From NCBI RefSeq assembly GCF_018736065.1, contig NZ_CP076128.1, positions 3,845,001-3,909,000 on the forward strand: a stretch of DNA of 64,000 nucleotides, in the 5' to 3' direction. Positions within the stretch are counted from its first letter, which is position 1; each line of letters opens with the position of its first letter. Shown piece by piece: positions 45,786 through 55,761 of the stretch. Origin of the DNA: Flammeovirga kamogawensis. Its GTDB lineage: Bacteria > Bacteroidota > Bacteroidia > Cytophagales > Flammeovirgaceae. A model generated the notes under the pieces. The model saw nothing but the letters and a program-made list of their open reading frames with translations, ran no database searches and was not told the DNA's origin. A program made the position numbers and the translations under genes.

Positions 45786-48700
45786 ATGAAACTAGCTGTA
45801 TTCAATTCGTTTTACACGAAGAGTTTCTATTTACTATTTCTCTTATCGCTATTATACATATCTACTTTTGCCCAAAATACCGCATTGATACCAGATATGT
45901 CTCAAGATCAAACGATCTATCATAAATTTAAGAGACAGAAAGATGATCCTGAAGCTCGTCAGAATTATGAACATCGTTTATTAGAAAATCCAAAATTGCA
46001 TTTAATTCCAAATAATATTTTTGAGTTAGAGCATAGCTTTGCTCAAAAATTGCATTTTAAAACTCAACTTTTTGACGATTTATCTGTGGGAGAAATAACT
46101 ACTGTAAATTGGAAAAAAAGAGGACCATTTAATGTTGGAGGTAGAACAAGAGCATTAGCAATTGATAAATCGAATGAAAATATACTATTAGCAGGGGGGG
46201 TAGCTGGAGGATTATGGAGGTCAATTAATGGAGGAACTTCTTGGGTAAAAGTGACAACACCTACAGACCGACAAAGTATTACTTGTATTGCACAAGATCC
46301 AAGACCTAATTATGCCAATGTTTGGTATTATGGAGCAGGAGAAATATATGGAAACTCTGCTTCTGGTGGAGGTGCAACATATAGGGGGAATGGAATTTAT
46401 AAATCTACAGATGGAGGAGTATCTTGGAACCAGTTATCTTCTACAGTAAGTGACCCTACAATAAATGAAGGAACTTTTCAATATGTTTCAAGAATTGCAG
46501 TTACTCCTAAAGGGCATGTATATGTTGCCCATAAAGGAGGGATATCAAAATCCATTGATAGAGGTAATTCATGGCAATTATCTTTAGAAGAAGATGGTGC
46601 TATTTTTACAGAAATTATGGTTACTTCTGAAGGACGTTTATTTGCTACAATAGCAAATACAGGTTTCTTTACCTCATTAGATGGAGTAGACTGGGTAGAT
46701 ATTACACCTCAAGAAGTATCATCTATCACCTTGAATAGGACAGTAATGGATTTCTCTTCTTCGAACCCAAATAATATTTATTTCTTTGCACATACTCCGG
46801 GAAATGGAGAAGCAAGCCACATGCTTTTTAAATATAATGTAGCAGATGGAATATGGGAGGATAGAACAGAGAATTTACCAGGTTATGGAGGTTATGTTGG
46901 TGATTTATCTCAAGGAAGTTATAATCAATATATTCGTGTTAAGCCCAATAATGAAAATGTAATCTTTATAGGAAGTACAAATCTTTATAGATCTGAAGAT
47001 GGATTTACATCAAATGCTAATACAAGATGGGTTGGAGGGTATTCTCCTAAGAATAATGTAAGTATTTACCCAAATCATCATCCTGATAATCATTGGTTAG
47101 AATTTTTACCATCAAACCCAAATATCGTTATAACAAGTCATGATGGAGGAATAAGTAAAACTCAAAACTGTTTGGCAGAAAATGTAGAATGGGAATACTT
47201 AAATAATGGATATTATACAACACAAGCCTACGCTATTGCTATTGATGAGAAAACAGAAGGCGACAATAGAATAATGGCTGGGTTCCAAGATAACGGAAAA
47301 TGGTATACTAATTCAACAGAAGAGGGAGCCTCTTGGATTGAAGAATATGCAGGAGGAGATGGTTGTTATGTAGCTATAGTTCCCGGAGAAGATATCCGTT
47401 ATACAAGTACACAATACGGAAAAATATTAAGATTTAAAGGAGCTGACCCAAGAAACCCTACAGATTATGATGGTATTCAACCCAGAGCAGCTACAAATCA
47501 AATGTTTGTACATCCTTATATTTTAGACCATAATGATCCTAATGTGATGTATTACCCTGCAGGAAATAAGATGTGGTTTAATTTATCACTTGATCAAATT
47601 AATTCTGGTTATACTTTTAGAGGAACAAACTCTGGGTGGATGCAGTATACTAATATTGCCGCTAATGCTACAATTACTTCTTTAGATGTATCGACAAAAG
47701 AAGAAAATATACTTTACTTCGGGACATCCTCTGGAGGAATTTACAAGGTAAATAACTCGAGAAGTCAGAGTACTGATATGGTAGATATCTTTACAGAAAA
47801 AGGCTTGCCAAAAGCGTATGTTTCTTGTATTGCTGTAAATCCTAAAAATGCAGAACATGTATTGGTCGTTTTTTCAAATTATCAAACACAAAGCGTTTTT
47901 CAGACTTTAGATGGAGGAGATAGTTGGTTACATGTATCTGGAAATTTAGAAGAGAACGAAGACGGTTCTGGTGCAGGTCCTTCTGTTCGATGGGCAGCCT
48001 TTCATCAACCAAATAATGGAACAGAAGGTGTTTTTCTTGGAACTAGTGTAGGATTATTTTATGCAAGTTCTCTACATCAGTTTACAGATTGGAAACAGCA
48101 AGCGGAGAATGAAATTGGTGATGCAGTTGTAACAATGATTAAGACCAGAGAAGATGGTTTAGTGGTAATAGGAACACATTCAAATGGAATTTACAGTGCT
48201 TATTTTGGTGTTGATGATACCCCTCCAGTTGTATCAAAAGATATAGAGAATAAAGAGTATTCTTTAGGTGATTTTGGAGAAACATATGATTTGTCAAAAT
48301 TATTTTTTGATGAAAATGGAGACCAATTATCATTTGAAATCTTCAACAATAATCTGGATGTTGTAGTAGTCTCAATCATAAATAACCAACTACATATAAA
48401 ACCAAGTAATGAAAATATTGGGAATGCTGTAATTAATGTAAAGGGAACTGCAAAAGGGAAAGAAGCTATTTTAACTTTTAATGTAATTGTAAAAGATGTT
48501 TCTCCAACTTTAGTAAGTCAAAAAAATCCTGATGGAAATAGCTATAGATCTCAATACTTTACAGATTTTGATGCTCCAATTTACTTAGCAGATGATTTTG
48601 AAATTGAAGAAGGTGATGAATGGGAGATAAATGCGGTGAAAGCATTTGGAGAGTCTACTGTTTCTTCTATTTCGGATGTAGATGTTATTATTTGGAGTGA

Positions 48701-51542
48701 TGACAACGGTAAGCCATCAATAGAAGAAGTTTTTAATGCTGATAGTGATGGTTTGGTATATTATAATGATGGAATAATTGAGTTTATTTTTACATCACCT
48801 TTAATTCTTTCAGAAGGTAAATACTGGTTAACTATTGCTCCTGTAATGTCTTACTCAAAAGATGGAAGCTGGTATTGGAAAGGAAATGTTGATACTAAAC
48901 CATATGGAGGAGACTTTTATATGTGGGACCAAAATGATTTATTTAGACAAGATTATACTTCATGGACTCATAGAGATGATATTGGTTTTGCAGATCATGA
49001 TTTAGCCTTTGAAATTTATGGTAATTCTACCAAAACGAGTGTATTACCTTATATTTCAATTTTAAATGCAAAAGGTATTACGGAAGGACGAATTGAGTTA
49101 GATTGGGAAGGAATTTCTGAAGCGTCAGGATATTATATCGAGCGTTCAACGTCTCCAAATGGAGATTATCAAAGAATTGCTACAATGTCTAGTGAACACA
49201 ATTATTGGATAGATAACTCTGATAAGATTGACGGAGTAACTTATTTCTATAAAGTGAAAGGCTTTAATGCATACGGTGTAGCAGATGGGTCTCCAATAGT
49301 TTCGGCTGTTGTATATCAAATACCTAATGCTGTACAAAACCTTTCTGTTGATAAAGTTACTGGAGGATTACTTGTTGAGTGGGAAGATAAAAGTAATAAC
49401 GAAACAGAGTTTGTAATAGAGTATTCATTACATCCAAACAATGGGTATGTTCCAATTGCAACAGCAGGAAGAGATGCTACTTCTTATTTAGTTTCAATGG
49501 ATTTATTAGGGTCTTTAAAATATTATTTGCGGGTGGCTGCTGCTAATGGAGCAGGAAAATCACCTTATCAAGTAGTATCATCCTATACAAAATTGGAAGC
49601 ACCAGGTAATATATTTTACGAAGAAAAATCAGCTACTTCATTATTTATTTCTTGGAGCGACAGATCTGCTTTAGAAACAGGTTTTCTTTTAGAGTATTCA
49701 ACAGATCATGGTAACTATTTCCCTTTTTCTAAAATTACAGATGTGAATGCAGAATCATTTGTACTAAATGGTTTACTTCCTAACATGACTTATTATTTCA
49801 GGCTGTCTGCAATTAATGGATTACTAGATGGTGATTTAATGAGTGAGCCAATATTATTTGTACACACAATGGGTAATAGTACAAAACCTTCTTTTGTAAC
49901 AGATGTAGCTGCATCTTACCAAAATCAGAATGTAATGCTTAATTGGGAAGATAGCGTTCATAATGAATTAGGGTTTAAAGTATACAAAAAAGAGTCAGTT
50001 TTTATAAATGGTTATCAACTAATAGCTCAGTTACCATATAATACACAAGAATTCTTAGATGAAAATGTAAATGAAGGAACTAGTTGTACTTATAAAATTG
50101 AAAGTTATAACGTCTTGGGGACATCAGAAAGTGAAGAAATAGTTATTGATATTCCCATTAATAGTCCTCATTCTTTACGATTGTTAAATAGAAATTTAGT
50201 TAATCACATACAGTGGAAAGATGCTTCTAATTTAGAAGATGAGTACGTGATTTATAGAAAAACAGGGAACAGTAGTTTTAGACAGTTAACTAGGCTTCCT
50301 GCATCAACAACTAATTATGTTGATAACTCAATTTTAGAAAATCAAATATATTTCTACAAAGTTGCAGCAGTGAAATCAGGAGATGATTTTTTTACAGAAA
50401 CAGTAGAAGTATCAACCTTCCCCAATGTACCTCATGGAGTGACAAGTTTGACCGTTCAAGAAAAAGTTGCTGGTAGAGTTGAACTAGATTGGACTGATGA
50501 TACAGATGACGAAGAAGGGTATATGATTTATAGAAAAATAATTGGGACTAAAGATTCAACATTAATAGCAACAGTTGATAATTCTGTTTATTCATTAGTA
50601 GATAATACTGCAGCTCCAGAAACTTTATATAGATACTATGTAATAAGTTATGTAGGAAGTAGTACTGTCAATCCATTGTCAGCCCAAATAGAAACGAAAG
50701 CAGTAAATGCTAGTCTCCCTAATTTTCCTATTAACCTAATAGCTTCGAATGATATAAATGGAGTGATGTTAACATGGGAAGATATGTCTGATAATGAATT
50801 GGGGTTTGAAATTTTCAGAAGATTAAAAAATGATACTGAATTGAAATCAATAGGGACTGTCAATGAAAATATGACTGTTTTTAGAGATGATATAGCAGAT
50901 ATAAATTTATGTTATGAATATACTGTAGCTGCATACAACGCAACAGGGTATTCTGTAAAAATGCAGACAATGTATGATGCATTTGAAAATGATGATGCAA
51001 TACAAATAATCGCACCCGAGAAATTTAAAGCAAGAGAAAGATCGAAAGATGTAATTTTGTCTTGGACGGATATGTCAGAAAATGAAGATGGTTTTAAAAT
51101 TTATAGATTGAATGAATCTTCTGGTGAGGTAATTCAAATAGGAACAACAATTGAAAATCAGAATTTATATATAGATCACAATGAATATTCTGATGGAGTA
51201 TATACGTATTATTTGACAGCCTTTAATACTGATTTTGAAACAAATCATATCGAAACATCTGTAGTACTTAATAGACAAGATAAAAGTGTATTAGATCAAT
51301 TAGCAGCCTTAAACGTTTCTTTATTTCCAAACCCTAGTGATGGTGTTTTTAGGTTAAACTTAGGAAATGATTGGGAAGAAATCTCAGTTGATATTTTTAA
51401 TATTCAAGGTAGAAAAGTATATACCAATGAGTTCATTAGTTCTTTTGTAGAATTAAATTTAGAACATCTACAATCTGGACAATATATAGTTGTAATAAGC
51501 AACGAAGTAAATAGTGTGAGGAAGAATATTATAAAAAAATAA
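45786..51542 (+). CDS. secreted multidomain protein: Asp-box propeller, FN3 repeats, T9SS sorting domain
   Basis: A 1918-residue protein with a signal peptide ending STFAQ (about residue 30). Residues about 110-850 hold Asp-box/BNR-type propeller units of S-x-D-x-G-x-x-W form (STDGGVSW, TLDGGDSW). A cadherin-like domain (about 815-910) and a GEVED-like beta domain (910-1080) follow, then eight FN3 domains (about 1085-1830) with recurrent W-x-D and L-x-F-x-I-Y-R-like strands. The last about 75 residues (SLFPNPSDGVFRLNL to SVRKNIIKK) form a type A T9SS C-terminal sorting domain. Exported by the type IX system and cell-surface or released; no catalytic triad seen. Confidence 0.85.
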   Translation: MKLAVFNSFYTKSFYLLFLLSLLYISTFAQNTALIPDMSQDQTIYHKFKRQKDDPEARQNYEHRLLENPKLHLIPNNIFELEHSFAQKLHFKTQLFDDLSVGEITTVNWKKRGPFNVGGRTRALAIDKSNENILLAGGVAGGLWRSINGGTSWVKVTTPTDRQSITCIAQDPRPNYANVWYYGAGEIYGNSASGGGATYRGNGIYKSTDGGVSWNQLSSTVSDPTINEGTFQYVSRIAVTPKGHVYVAHKGGISKSIDRGNSWQLSLEEDGAIFTEIMVTSEGRLFATIANTGFFTSLDGVDWVDITPQEVSSITLNRTVMDFSSSNPNNIYFFAHTPGNGEASHMLFKYNVADGIWEDRTENLPGYGGYVGDLSQGSYNQYIRVKPNNENVIFIGSTNLYRSEDGFTSNANTRWVGGYSPKNNVSIYPNHHPDNHWLEFLPSNPNIVITSHDGGISKTQNCLAENVEWEYLNNGYYTTQAYAIAIDEKTEGDNRIMAGFQDNGKWYTNSTEEGASWIEEYAGGDGCYVAIVPGEDIRYTSTQYGKILRFKGADPRNPTDYDGIQPRAATNQMFVHPYILDHNDPNVMYYPAGNKMWFNLSLDQINSGYTFRGTNSGWMQYTNIAANATITSLDVSTKEENILYFGTSSGGIYKVNNSRSQSTDMVDIFTEKGLPKAYVSCIAVNPKNAEHVLVVFSNYQTQSVFQTLDGGDSWLHVSGNLEENEDGSGAGPSVRWAAFHQPNNGTEGVFLGTSVGLFYASSLHQFTDWKQQAENEIGDAVVTMIKTREDGLVVIGTHSNGIYSAYFGVDDTPPVVSKDIENKEYSLGDFGETYDLSKLFFDENGDQLSFEIFNNNLDVVVVSIINNQLHIKPSNENIGNAVINVKGTAKGKEAILTFNVIVKDVSPTLVSQKNPDGNSYRSQYFTDFDAPIYLADDFEIEEGDEWEINAVKAFGESTVSSISDVDVIIWSDDNGKPSIEEVFNADSDGLVYYNDGIIEFIFTSPLILSEGKYWLTIAPVMSYSKDGSWYWKGNVDTKPYGGDFYMWDQNDLFRQDYTSWTHRDDIGFADHDLAFEIYGNSTKTSVLPYISILNAKGITEGRIELDWEGISEASGYYIERSTSPNGDYQRIATMSSEHNYWIDNSDKIDGVTYFYKVKGFNAYGVADGSPIVSAVVYQIPNAVQNLSVDKVTGGLLVEWEDKSNNETEFVIEYSLHPNNGYVPIATAGRDATSYLVSMDLLGSLKYYLRVAAANGAGKSPYQVVSSYTKLEAPGNIFYEEKSATSLFISWSDRSALETGFLLEYSTDHGNYFPFSKITDVNAESFVLNGLLPNMTYYFRLSAINGLLDGDLMSEPILFVHTMGNSTKPSFVTDVAASYQNQNVMLNWEDSVHNELGFKVYKKESVFINGYQLIAQLPYNTQEFLDENVNEGTSCTYKIESYNVLGTSESEEIVIDIPINSPHSLRLLNRNLVNHIQWKDASNLEDEYVIYRKTGNSSFRQLTRLPASTTNYVDNSILENQIYFYKVAAVKSGDDFFTETVEVSTFPNVPHGVTSLTVQEKVAGRVELDWTDDTDDEEGYMIYRKIIGTKDSTLIATVDNSVYSLVDNTAAPETLYRYYVISYVGSSTVNPLSAQIETKAVNASLPNFPINLIASNDINGVMLTWEDMSDNELGFEIFRRLKNDTELKSIGTVNENMTVFRDDIADINLCYEYTVAAYNATGYSVKMQTMYDAFENDDAIQIIAPEKFKARERSKDVILSWTDMSENEDGFKIYRLNESSGEVIQIGTTIENQNLYIDHNEYSDGVYTYYLTAFNTDFETNHIETSVVLNRQDKSVLDQLAALNVSLFPNPSDGVFRLNLGNDWEEISVDIFNIQGRKVYTNEFISSFVELNLEHLQSGQYIVVISNEVNSVRKNIIKK

Positions 51543-51677
51543 AACTTTGTTTTACTCTAGATTGTAAGAATTGAATGTTAGAGCATTTTAAATGCTACTT
51601 AATAAATTAAAAGTATAGTGTTTATTGAATTGTCTCTTGTAAATTCGCTTTATTCATTAACACTCAATTTTATAGTT

Positions 51678-52043
51678 ATGAAGCTGAATTATATTTTATT
51701 CTACAGTCTTTTAAGTCTTTTTATGTCGTGTAAATCTCAACAAGTAGTAATTGTTGGAGGTGACGGCTATGGCCAAGTAGAACAAGAGCAAGAACAGATA
51801 AGGGTTACTCCAGGTACTTGTGTATTTTATGGAGAGGTACTCGCTATAGATGGTGGTGGAATTATGTTTGGCGTAAGTTCTTTAGACGGTTGTGGCCCAG
51901 GTGTTACTACCTATCCTAAAGTAGGAGCAAAACTTTCTGCTAGATTTAAAGGAGAAGTTCCTTGTCAAGTAGGAGATAGAGTTCAAGTTAAAGTAGCAGA
52001 ATTCGAAAAATCATATTCTATTTTGGATGTAATTACATTGTAG
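51678..52043 (+). CDS. hypothetical lipoprotein
   Basis: A 121-residue protein from ATG 51678 with a lipoprotein signal ending FMSC (Cys18); an upstream GTG at 51618 without signal is rejected. It has a beta-rich body with GVSSLDGCGPGVTTYPKVGAKLSARFKGE, an OB-like pattern (ARFKGEVPCQVGDRVQVKVAEFEKS). Family unknown. Confidence 0.65.
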   Translation: MKLNYILFYSLLSLFMSCKSQQVVIVGGDGYGQVEQEQEQIRVTPGTCVFYGEVLAIDGGGIMFGVSSLDGCGPGVTTYPKVGAKLSARFKGEVPCQVGDRVQVKVAEFEKSYSILDVITL

Positions 52044-52101
52044 TTTTTCCTACTTTTGTACTAATCACATATACATATACATACTAACCCCATTATAAAT
52101 T

Positions 52102-53010
52102 ATGCTGAAAAGTATTTCAGAACTAGTTGATATCTTAGATACTCAAACTGTAAAACGTCGTCTTGTTTTATGTGCAGCAGCAGACGATAATGCATTGGAT
52201 GCAGTGTATAGAGCATATAAAAAGAATATTATTGAGCCTATTCTTGTTGGAAATAAAGAGGATATAAAAGATTTATGTACGGAAATGAATTTTGACTTTT
52301 TTGATAAAGTTGAAATAATTAATGTCGTAGATCCGAAAGAAATGGTAAAAACTTCAGTTTCTTTAATTCATAATGGAAAAGCAGACTTTTTAATGAAAGG
52401 TCATATTTCTACAGCAGAACTAATGCGTGGAGTTTTAAATAAAGAATGGGGATTAAAGAAGAGGAGAGTAATTTCTCATTTTGCACTATTTGATTTACCA
52501 GCATACCATAAGCCTCTAGCATTAACAGATGTAGCTATGAATATAGCACCTGATCTAGAAACAAAAATCGGTATTTTAAATAATGCCATTGAGTTTATGA
52601 GAAAGGTAGGTGTCAAAAAACCAAAAGTAGCCGCACTGGCTGCAGTAGAAATGGTAAATGAAAAGATGCAAGCAACTTTAGATGCAGCTTTACTTACTAT
52701 TATGGCTAATAGAGGTCAGATAAGACATTGTGAAATTGATGGACCTTTAGCATTTGATAATGCCATTAGTCAAGAATCATCGTCTCACAAAGGAATTAAG
52801 AGTACAGTGGCAGGGGATGCAGATTTATTGTTAGTACCAGATATTGAAGCAGGTAATGTTCTTTATAAAGCCTTTGTTTTCTTTGCAAATGCCAAAGTTG
52901 CATCAATTATTTTAGGAGCAAAAGCACCAATTGTATTAACATCAAGAGCTGACTCTATGGAGACAAAGCTAAATAGTATCAGGTTGGCTGCAGCATCAAT
53001 AGAATTATAA
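52102..53010 (+). CDS. ptb: phosphate butyryl/acyltransferase (Ptb-like)
   Basis: A 302-residue phosphate acyltransferase: LVLCAAADDNALDAVYRA at the N-terminus and GPLAFDNAISQESS...GDADLLLVPDIEAGNVLYKA near the C-terminus, as in Ptb. It converts butyryl- or branched acyl-CoA and phosphate to the acyl phosphate. It is followed by buk with 4 bp between, forming a ptb-buk operon. Confidence 0.9.
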   Translation: MLKSISELVDILDTQTVKRRLVLCAAADDNALDAVYRAYKKNIIEPILVGNKEDIKDLCTEMNFDFFDKVEIINVVDPKEMVKTSVSLIHNGKADFLMKGHISTAELMRGVLNKEWGLKKRRVISHFALFDLPAYHKPLALTDVAMNIAPDLETKIGILNNAIEFMRKVGVKKPKVAALAAVEMVNEKMQATLDAALLTIMANRGQIRHCEIDGPLAFDNAISQESSSHKGIKSTVAGDADLLLVPDIEAGNVLYKAFVFFANAKVASIILGAKAPIVLTSRADSMETKLNSIRLAAASIEL

Positions 53011-53014
53011 AAAG

Positions 53015-54094
53015 ATGAACAATAGAATATTAGTTATCAACCCTGGTTCTACATCTACAAAAGTAGCTCTTTTTGAAGGTGAAAATGTTTTTTGTGAACA
53101 AACACTTAGACATCCTTCTGAAGAATTATTACAATTTTCATCAGAAAAAGAACAGTTAGATTTTAGACGAGAAAAAGTTTTAAACTTTTTAAAAGAGGAA
53201 GAGATTACTTTGTCGTCATTAGATATTGTAATGGCAAGAGGTGGTTTATGTAAACCAATCCCATCAGGTGTATATTCTATAGATGAAAATTTATTACATG
53301 ATTTAGCTGAAACACCAAGAAAACATGCAAGTAATCTTGGTGCTAAAATAGCGTTTGATATTGCTTCGAAATTAGCCATTCCTTCTTGTATTGCAGACCC
53401 TGTAGTTGTAGATGAGTTGTCTGATATTTCTCGCTTTTCTGGTCACCCAAAATTTCCGAGACTTTCTATATTTCATGCTTTAAACCAAAAAGCAATAGGA
53501 AGAGTATTTGCTAAGCAAGTAGGTATTAAATATGAAGATTTAAACCTGATCATTGTTCATTTGGGTGGTGGTATTTCAGTAGGAGCACATCAGAAAGGAA
53601 AAGTAATAGATGTAAATCAAGGTTTAGATGGGTCTGGTCCATTTTCTCCTGAAAGAAGCGGAACTCTTCCTGTTGGAGATATTATAAGAGCTTCTTTTAG
53701 TGGTGCTTATACACAACAGCAAATGATTGAAATGGTTGTTGGACGTGGTGGATTGTATGCTTATCTAGGAACCAATGATGCAAAAGCAATTAGAGAAGCA
53801 GCAGAAAGAGGAGAAGAAAAAGAATTAGAAATTATGAATGCCATGATATATCAAGTGGCAAAAGAAATTTGTAGTTTAACAGTTTCATTAGAAAATAATA
53901 TAAATGCAATCTTACTTACTGGCGGTTTAGCACATGGAAAGTGGATTACAGATAGGATAACAGAAAAAGTTAAACACATTTCTGATGTGCATGTTTTTCC
54001 TGGCGAGGATGAAATGTGGGCACTAGCTCAGAATGGTTTAATGGTCTTGAATAAAGAAGCTATACCACAAGTGTATGGAGATACTATTTACTAG
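53015..54094 (+). CDS. buk: butyrate kinase
   Basis: A 359-residue acetokinase-family enzyme: ILVINPGSTSTKVALFE at the N-terminus, HLGGGISVGAHQKGKV, GPFSPERSGTLP and AILLTGGLAHG near the C-terminus, all typical of butyrate kinases. It transfers phosphate from acyl phosphate to ADP. The actual chain length may be butyryl or branched chain. Confidence 0.93.
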   Translation: MNNRILVINPGSTSTKVALFEGENVFCEQTLRHPSEELLQFSSEKEQLDFRREKVLNFLKEEEITLSSLDIVMARGGLCKPIPSGVYSIDENLLHDLAETPRKHASNLGAKIAFDIASKLAIPSCIADPVVVDELSDISRFSGHPKFPRLSIFHALNQKAIGRVFAKQVGIKYEDLNLIIVHLGGGISVGAHQKGKVIDVNQGLDGSGPFSPERSGTLPVGDIIRASFSGAYTQQQMIEMVVGRGGLYAYLGTNDAKAIREAAERGEEKELEIMNAMIYQVAKEICSLTVSLENNINAILLTGGLAHGKWITDRITEKVKHISDVHVFPGEDEMWALAQNGLMVLNKEAIPQVYGDTIY

Positions 54095-54106
54095 TAAAAA
54101 GCAGGA

Positions 54107-55288
54107 ATGATAAATCAGGAAACAAAGAAGTTTATTTTAGAAAATGAGAAGGAAAACCCCTCTTCAGTAGTGTTAAAAGCAGCTAAGTATACTAATGTTG
54201 ATGGTAAGATTGCCGCTCAACAGATAGGGGCTAGACAAAAAGCTAAAAAGAAACTTCCTTCTTGGTATGAAAATACAAATATAGAATACCCATCAAAAGT
54301 ACCTTTAGAGCAATGTTCTTCTGAAAGAGCTGCAAATTTTAAAGCGAAGATTGTTACGGGTACTTCGCTTATTGATTTAACTGGTGGGATGGGTGTTGAT
54401 GATTGGGCTTTTTCAAAGTATTTTTCTGAAGTAACTTATTTTGAGCGACAAAAAGATTTATCAGAAATAACAAAAAAGAACTTCGTCACTTTAAATCAAT
54501 TAAATATTGACGTTAAGAGTGGTGATAGTTTAGAGTGGCTTCAAAAGAATAATATTAATTTTGATGTTGTATATCTTGATCCTGCAAGACGAGATAAAGA
54601 AAACCGCAAACTAGTAAGGGTAGAGGATTGTGAACCAAATGTGCTAGAATTTAAAGATTTACTTTTTAATAGAGCAAATAAGGTTTTAATAAAATTATCT
54701 CCAATGATTGATATAAAAAGTACCCTACGATCACTTCCTGAAGTAAGTAACGTATGGGTAGTTTCTGTTGATGGAGAATGTAAAGAGGTATTATTCTTAT
54801 TAGATAAAAAGGAACATCCAGATGTTAAAATTCATACTGTTGACCTAAAAGGAGAAGAAAAAGAGATTATTTTTTCTTTTGATCTAAACGAAGAAGAACA
54901 ATGTGGAGTTGAATTGGCAAGTGAATTGCACCAATATTTATACGAGCCTAATGCATCTGTGATGAAAGGAGGTGCATTTAAAAGTATCTCAAACAGATTT
55001 GGCTTAAAAAAATTACACATCAACTCCCATTTATACATTTCTGATGTACTAATAGAAAATTTTCCAGGCAGAAAATTTGAAATAACAAAGCAAATTCAAG
55101 CACAGAAAAAAAGTATTAAGAAAGAAATACCGAACTTAAAGGCTAATTTGTCGGTCAGAAATTTTCCTCAAACAGTAGACCAGCTTAGAAATAAGTTAAA
55201 GTTAAAAGAAGGTGGAGAAATTTACCTCTTTGCAACTACAATAATGAAAGAGGAAAAAGTGTTATTAGTATGTAAGCGTATAAATTGA
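54107..55288 (+). CDS. class I SAM methyltransferase with THUMP-like domain (PG_1098 type)
   Basis: A 393-residue protein. An N-terminal helical part is followed by the SAM-binding motif DLTGGMGVDDWAF and acidic residue region TYFERQ. The catalytic-type motif DPARR (VVYLDPARRDKENRKL) follows, and a C-terminal THUMP-like half (KFEITKQIQAQ). It resembles the Bacteroidota PG_1098 family; nucleic-acid methylation is likely but target unknown. It lies 12 bp after buk. Confidence 0.8.
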   Translation: MINQETKKFILENEKENPSSVVLKAAKYTNVDGKIAAQQIGARQKAKKKLPSWYENTNIEYPSKVPLEQCSSERAANFKAKIVTGTSLIDLTGGMGVDDWAFSKYFSEVTYFERQKDLSEITKKNFVTLNQLNIDVKSGDSLEWLQKNNINFDVVYLDPARRDKENRKLVRVEDCEPNVLEFKDLLFNRANKVLIKLSPMIDIKSTLRSLPEVSNVWVVSVDGECKEVLFLLDKKEHPDVKIHTVDLKGEEKEIIFSFDLNEEEQCGVELASELHQYLYEPNASVMKGGAFKSISNRFGLKKLHINSHLYISDVLIENFPGRKFEITKQIQAQKKSIKKEIPNLKANLSVRNFPQTVDQLRNKLKLKEGGEIYLFATTIMKEEKVLLVCKRIN

Positions 55289-55307
55289 GATCAACTTCGA
55301 ACAGAAT

Positions 55308-55562
55308 ATGTATAAAACAGTCTACGTAAAAACAAAAAAAGAATCTAGAAGAACTACTTCAGACAGATTAAGATCAGTAAAAGTTAGTGGAGAAGAAACT
55401 GCTGAGGCTTTAGAGACTTGCATTCAACAACATGCAAAAGAAGGTTATAAAGTATTTAGTATTACTCCTATGTCTTCTGCAAGTTCTAGTAATGTAGGCA
55501 CAGGTGGCTGGGGTTTTAGCTACACTGATGGTATGATTGTAGTTTTTGAGAAAGTATCTTAA
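55308..55562 (+). CDS. small DUF4177-like protein
   Basis: An 84-residue protein with no signal: YKTVYVKTKKESRR, LETCIQQHAKEGYKVFSITPM and MIVVFEKVS follow the strand-helix-strand shape of DUF4177-like proteins. Function unknown. It lies 19 bp after the methyltransferase gene and is followed by a terminator. Confidence 0.6.
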   Translation: MYKTVYVKTKKESRRTTSDRLRSVKVSGEETAEALETCIQQHAKEGYKVFSITPMSSASSSNVGTGGWGFSYTDGMIVVFEKVS

Positions 55563-55582
55563 ATATAGAACTACGCCAAAAG

Positions 55583-55612
55583 AAAAGGAGTACAATAGTA
55601 CTCCTTTTTTAT
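55583..55612 (+). terminator. terminator after the DUF4177-like gene
   Basis: AAAAGGAGTAC (55583-55593) pairs with GTACTCCTTTT (55598-55608) around AATA, followed by T. Confidence 0.9.
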
Positions 55613-55682
55613 TTATATATACTTGAAAGTGAGTTTGATGAGTTAATTAATCAACATAGATTCAAATAACTCTTAATCTTTT

Positions 55683-55713
55683 ATTGCATGCGATTAACAT
55701 CTTTGTATTTTTG
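55683..55713 (+). promoter_or_regulatory. Bacteroidetes-type promoter of the FKBP gene
   Basis: ATTG (55683-55686) and TATTTTTG (55706-55713) with a 19-bp spacer match the Bacteroidetes -33/-7 pattern TTTG-N19-21-TAnnTTTG, the -33 box with one mismatch. It lies 48 bp upstream of the FKBP start codon. Confidence 0.5.
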
Positions 55714-55761
55714 CAAACTTATTAGGCGGTGGTACGTCTAAAAAATTCAAAAGAAAAGAAA

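Noticed and set aside
49040-51250. FN3 repeats as DNA-level tandem repeats
   Set aside because: The repetition is only at protein-motif level; nucleotide sequences of the repeats are clearly different.
53005-53379. Minus-strand ORF of 124 codons antisense to buk
   Set aside because: Overlaps the butyrate kinase coding sequence, whose motifs are certain, and shows no recognisable protein character.
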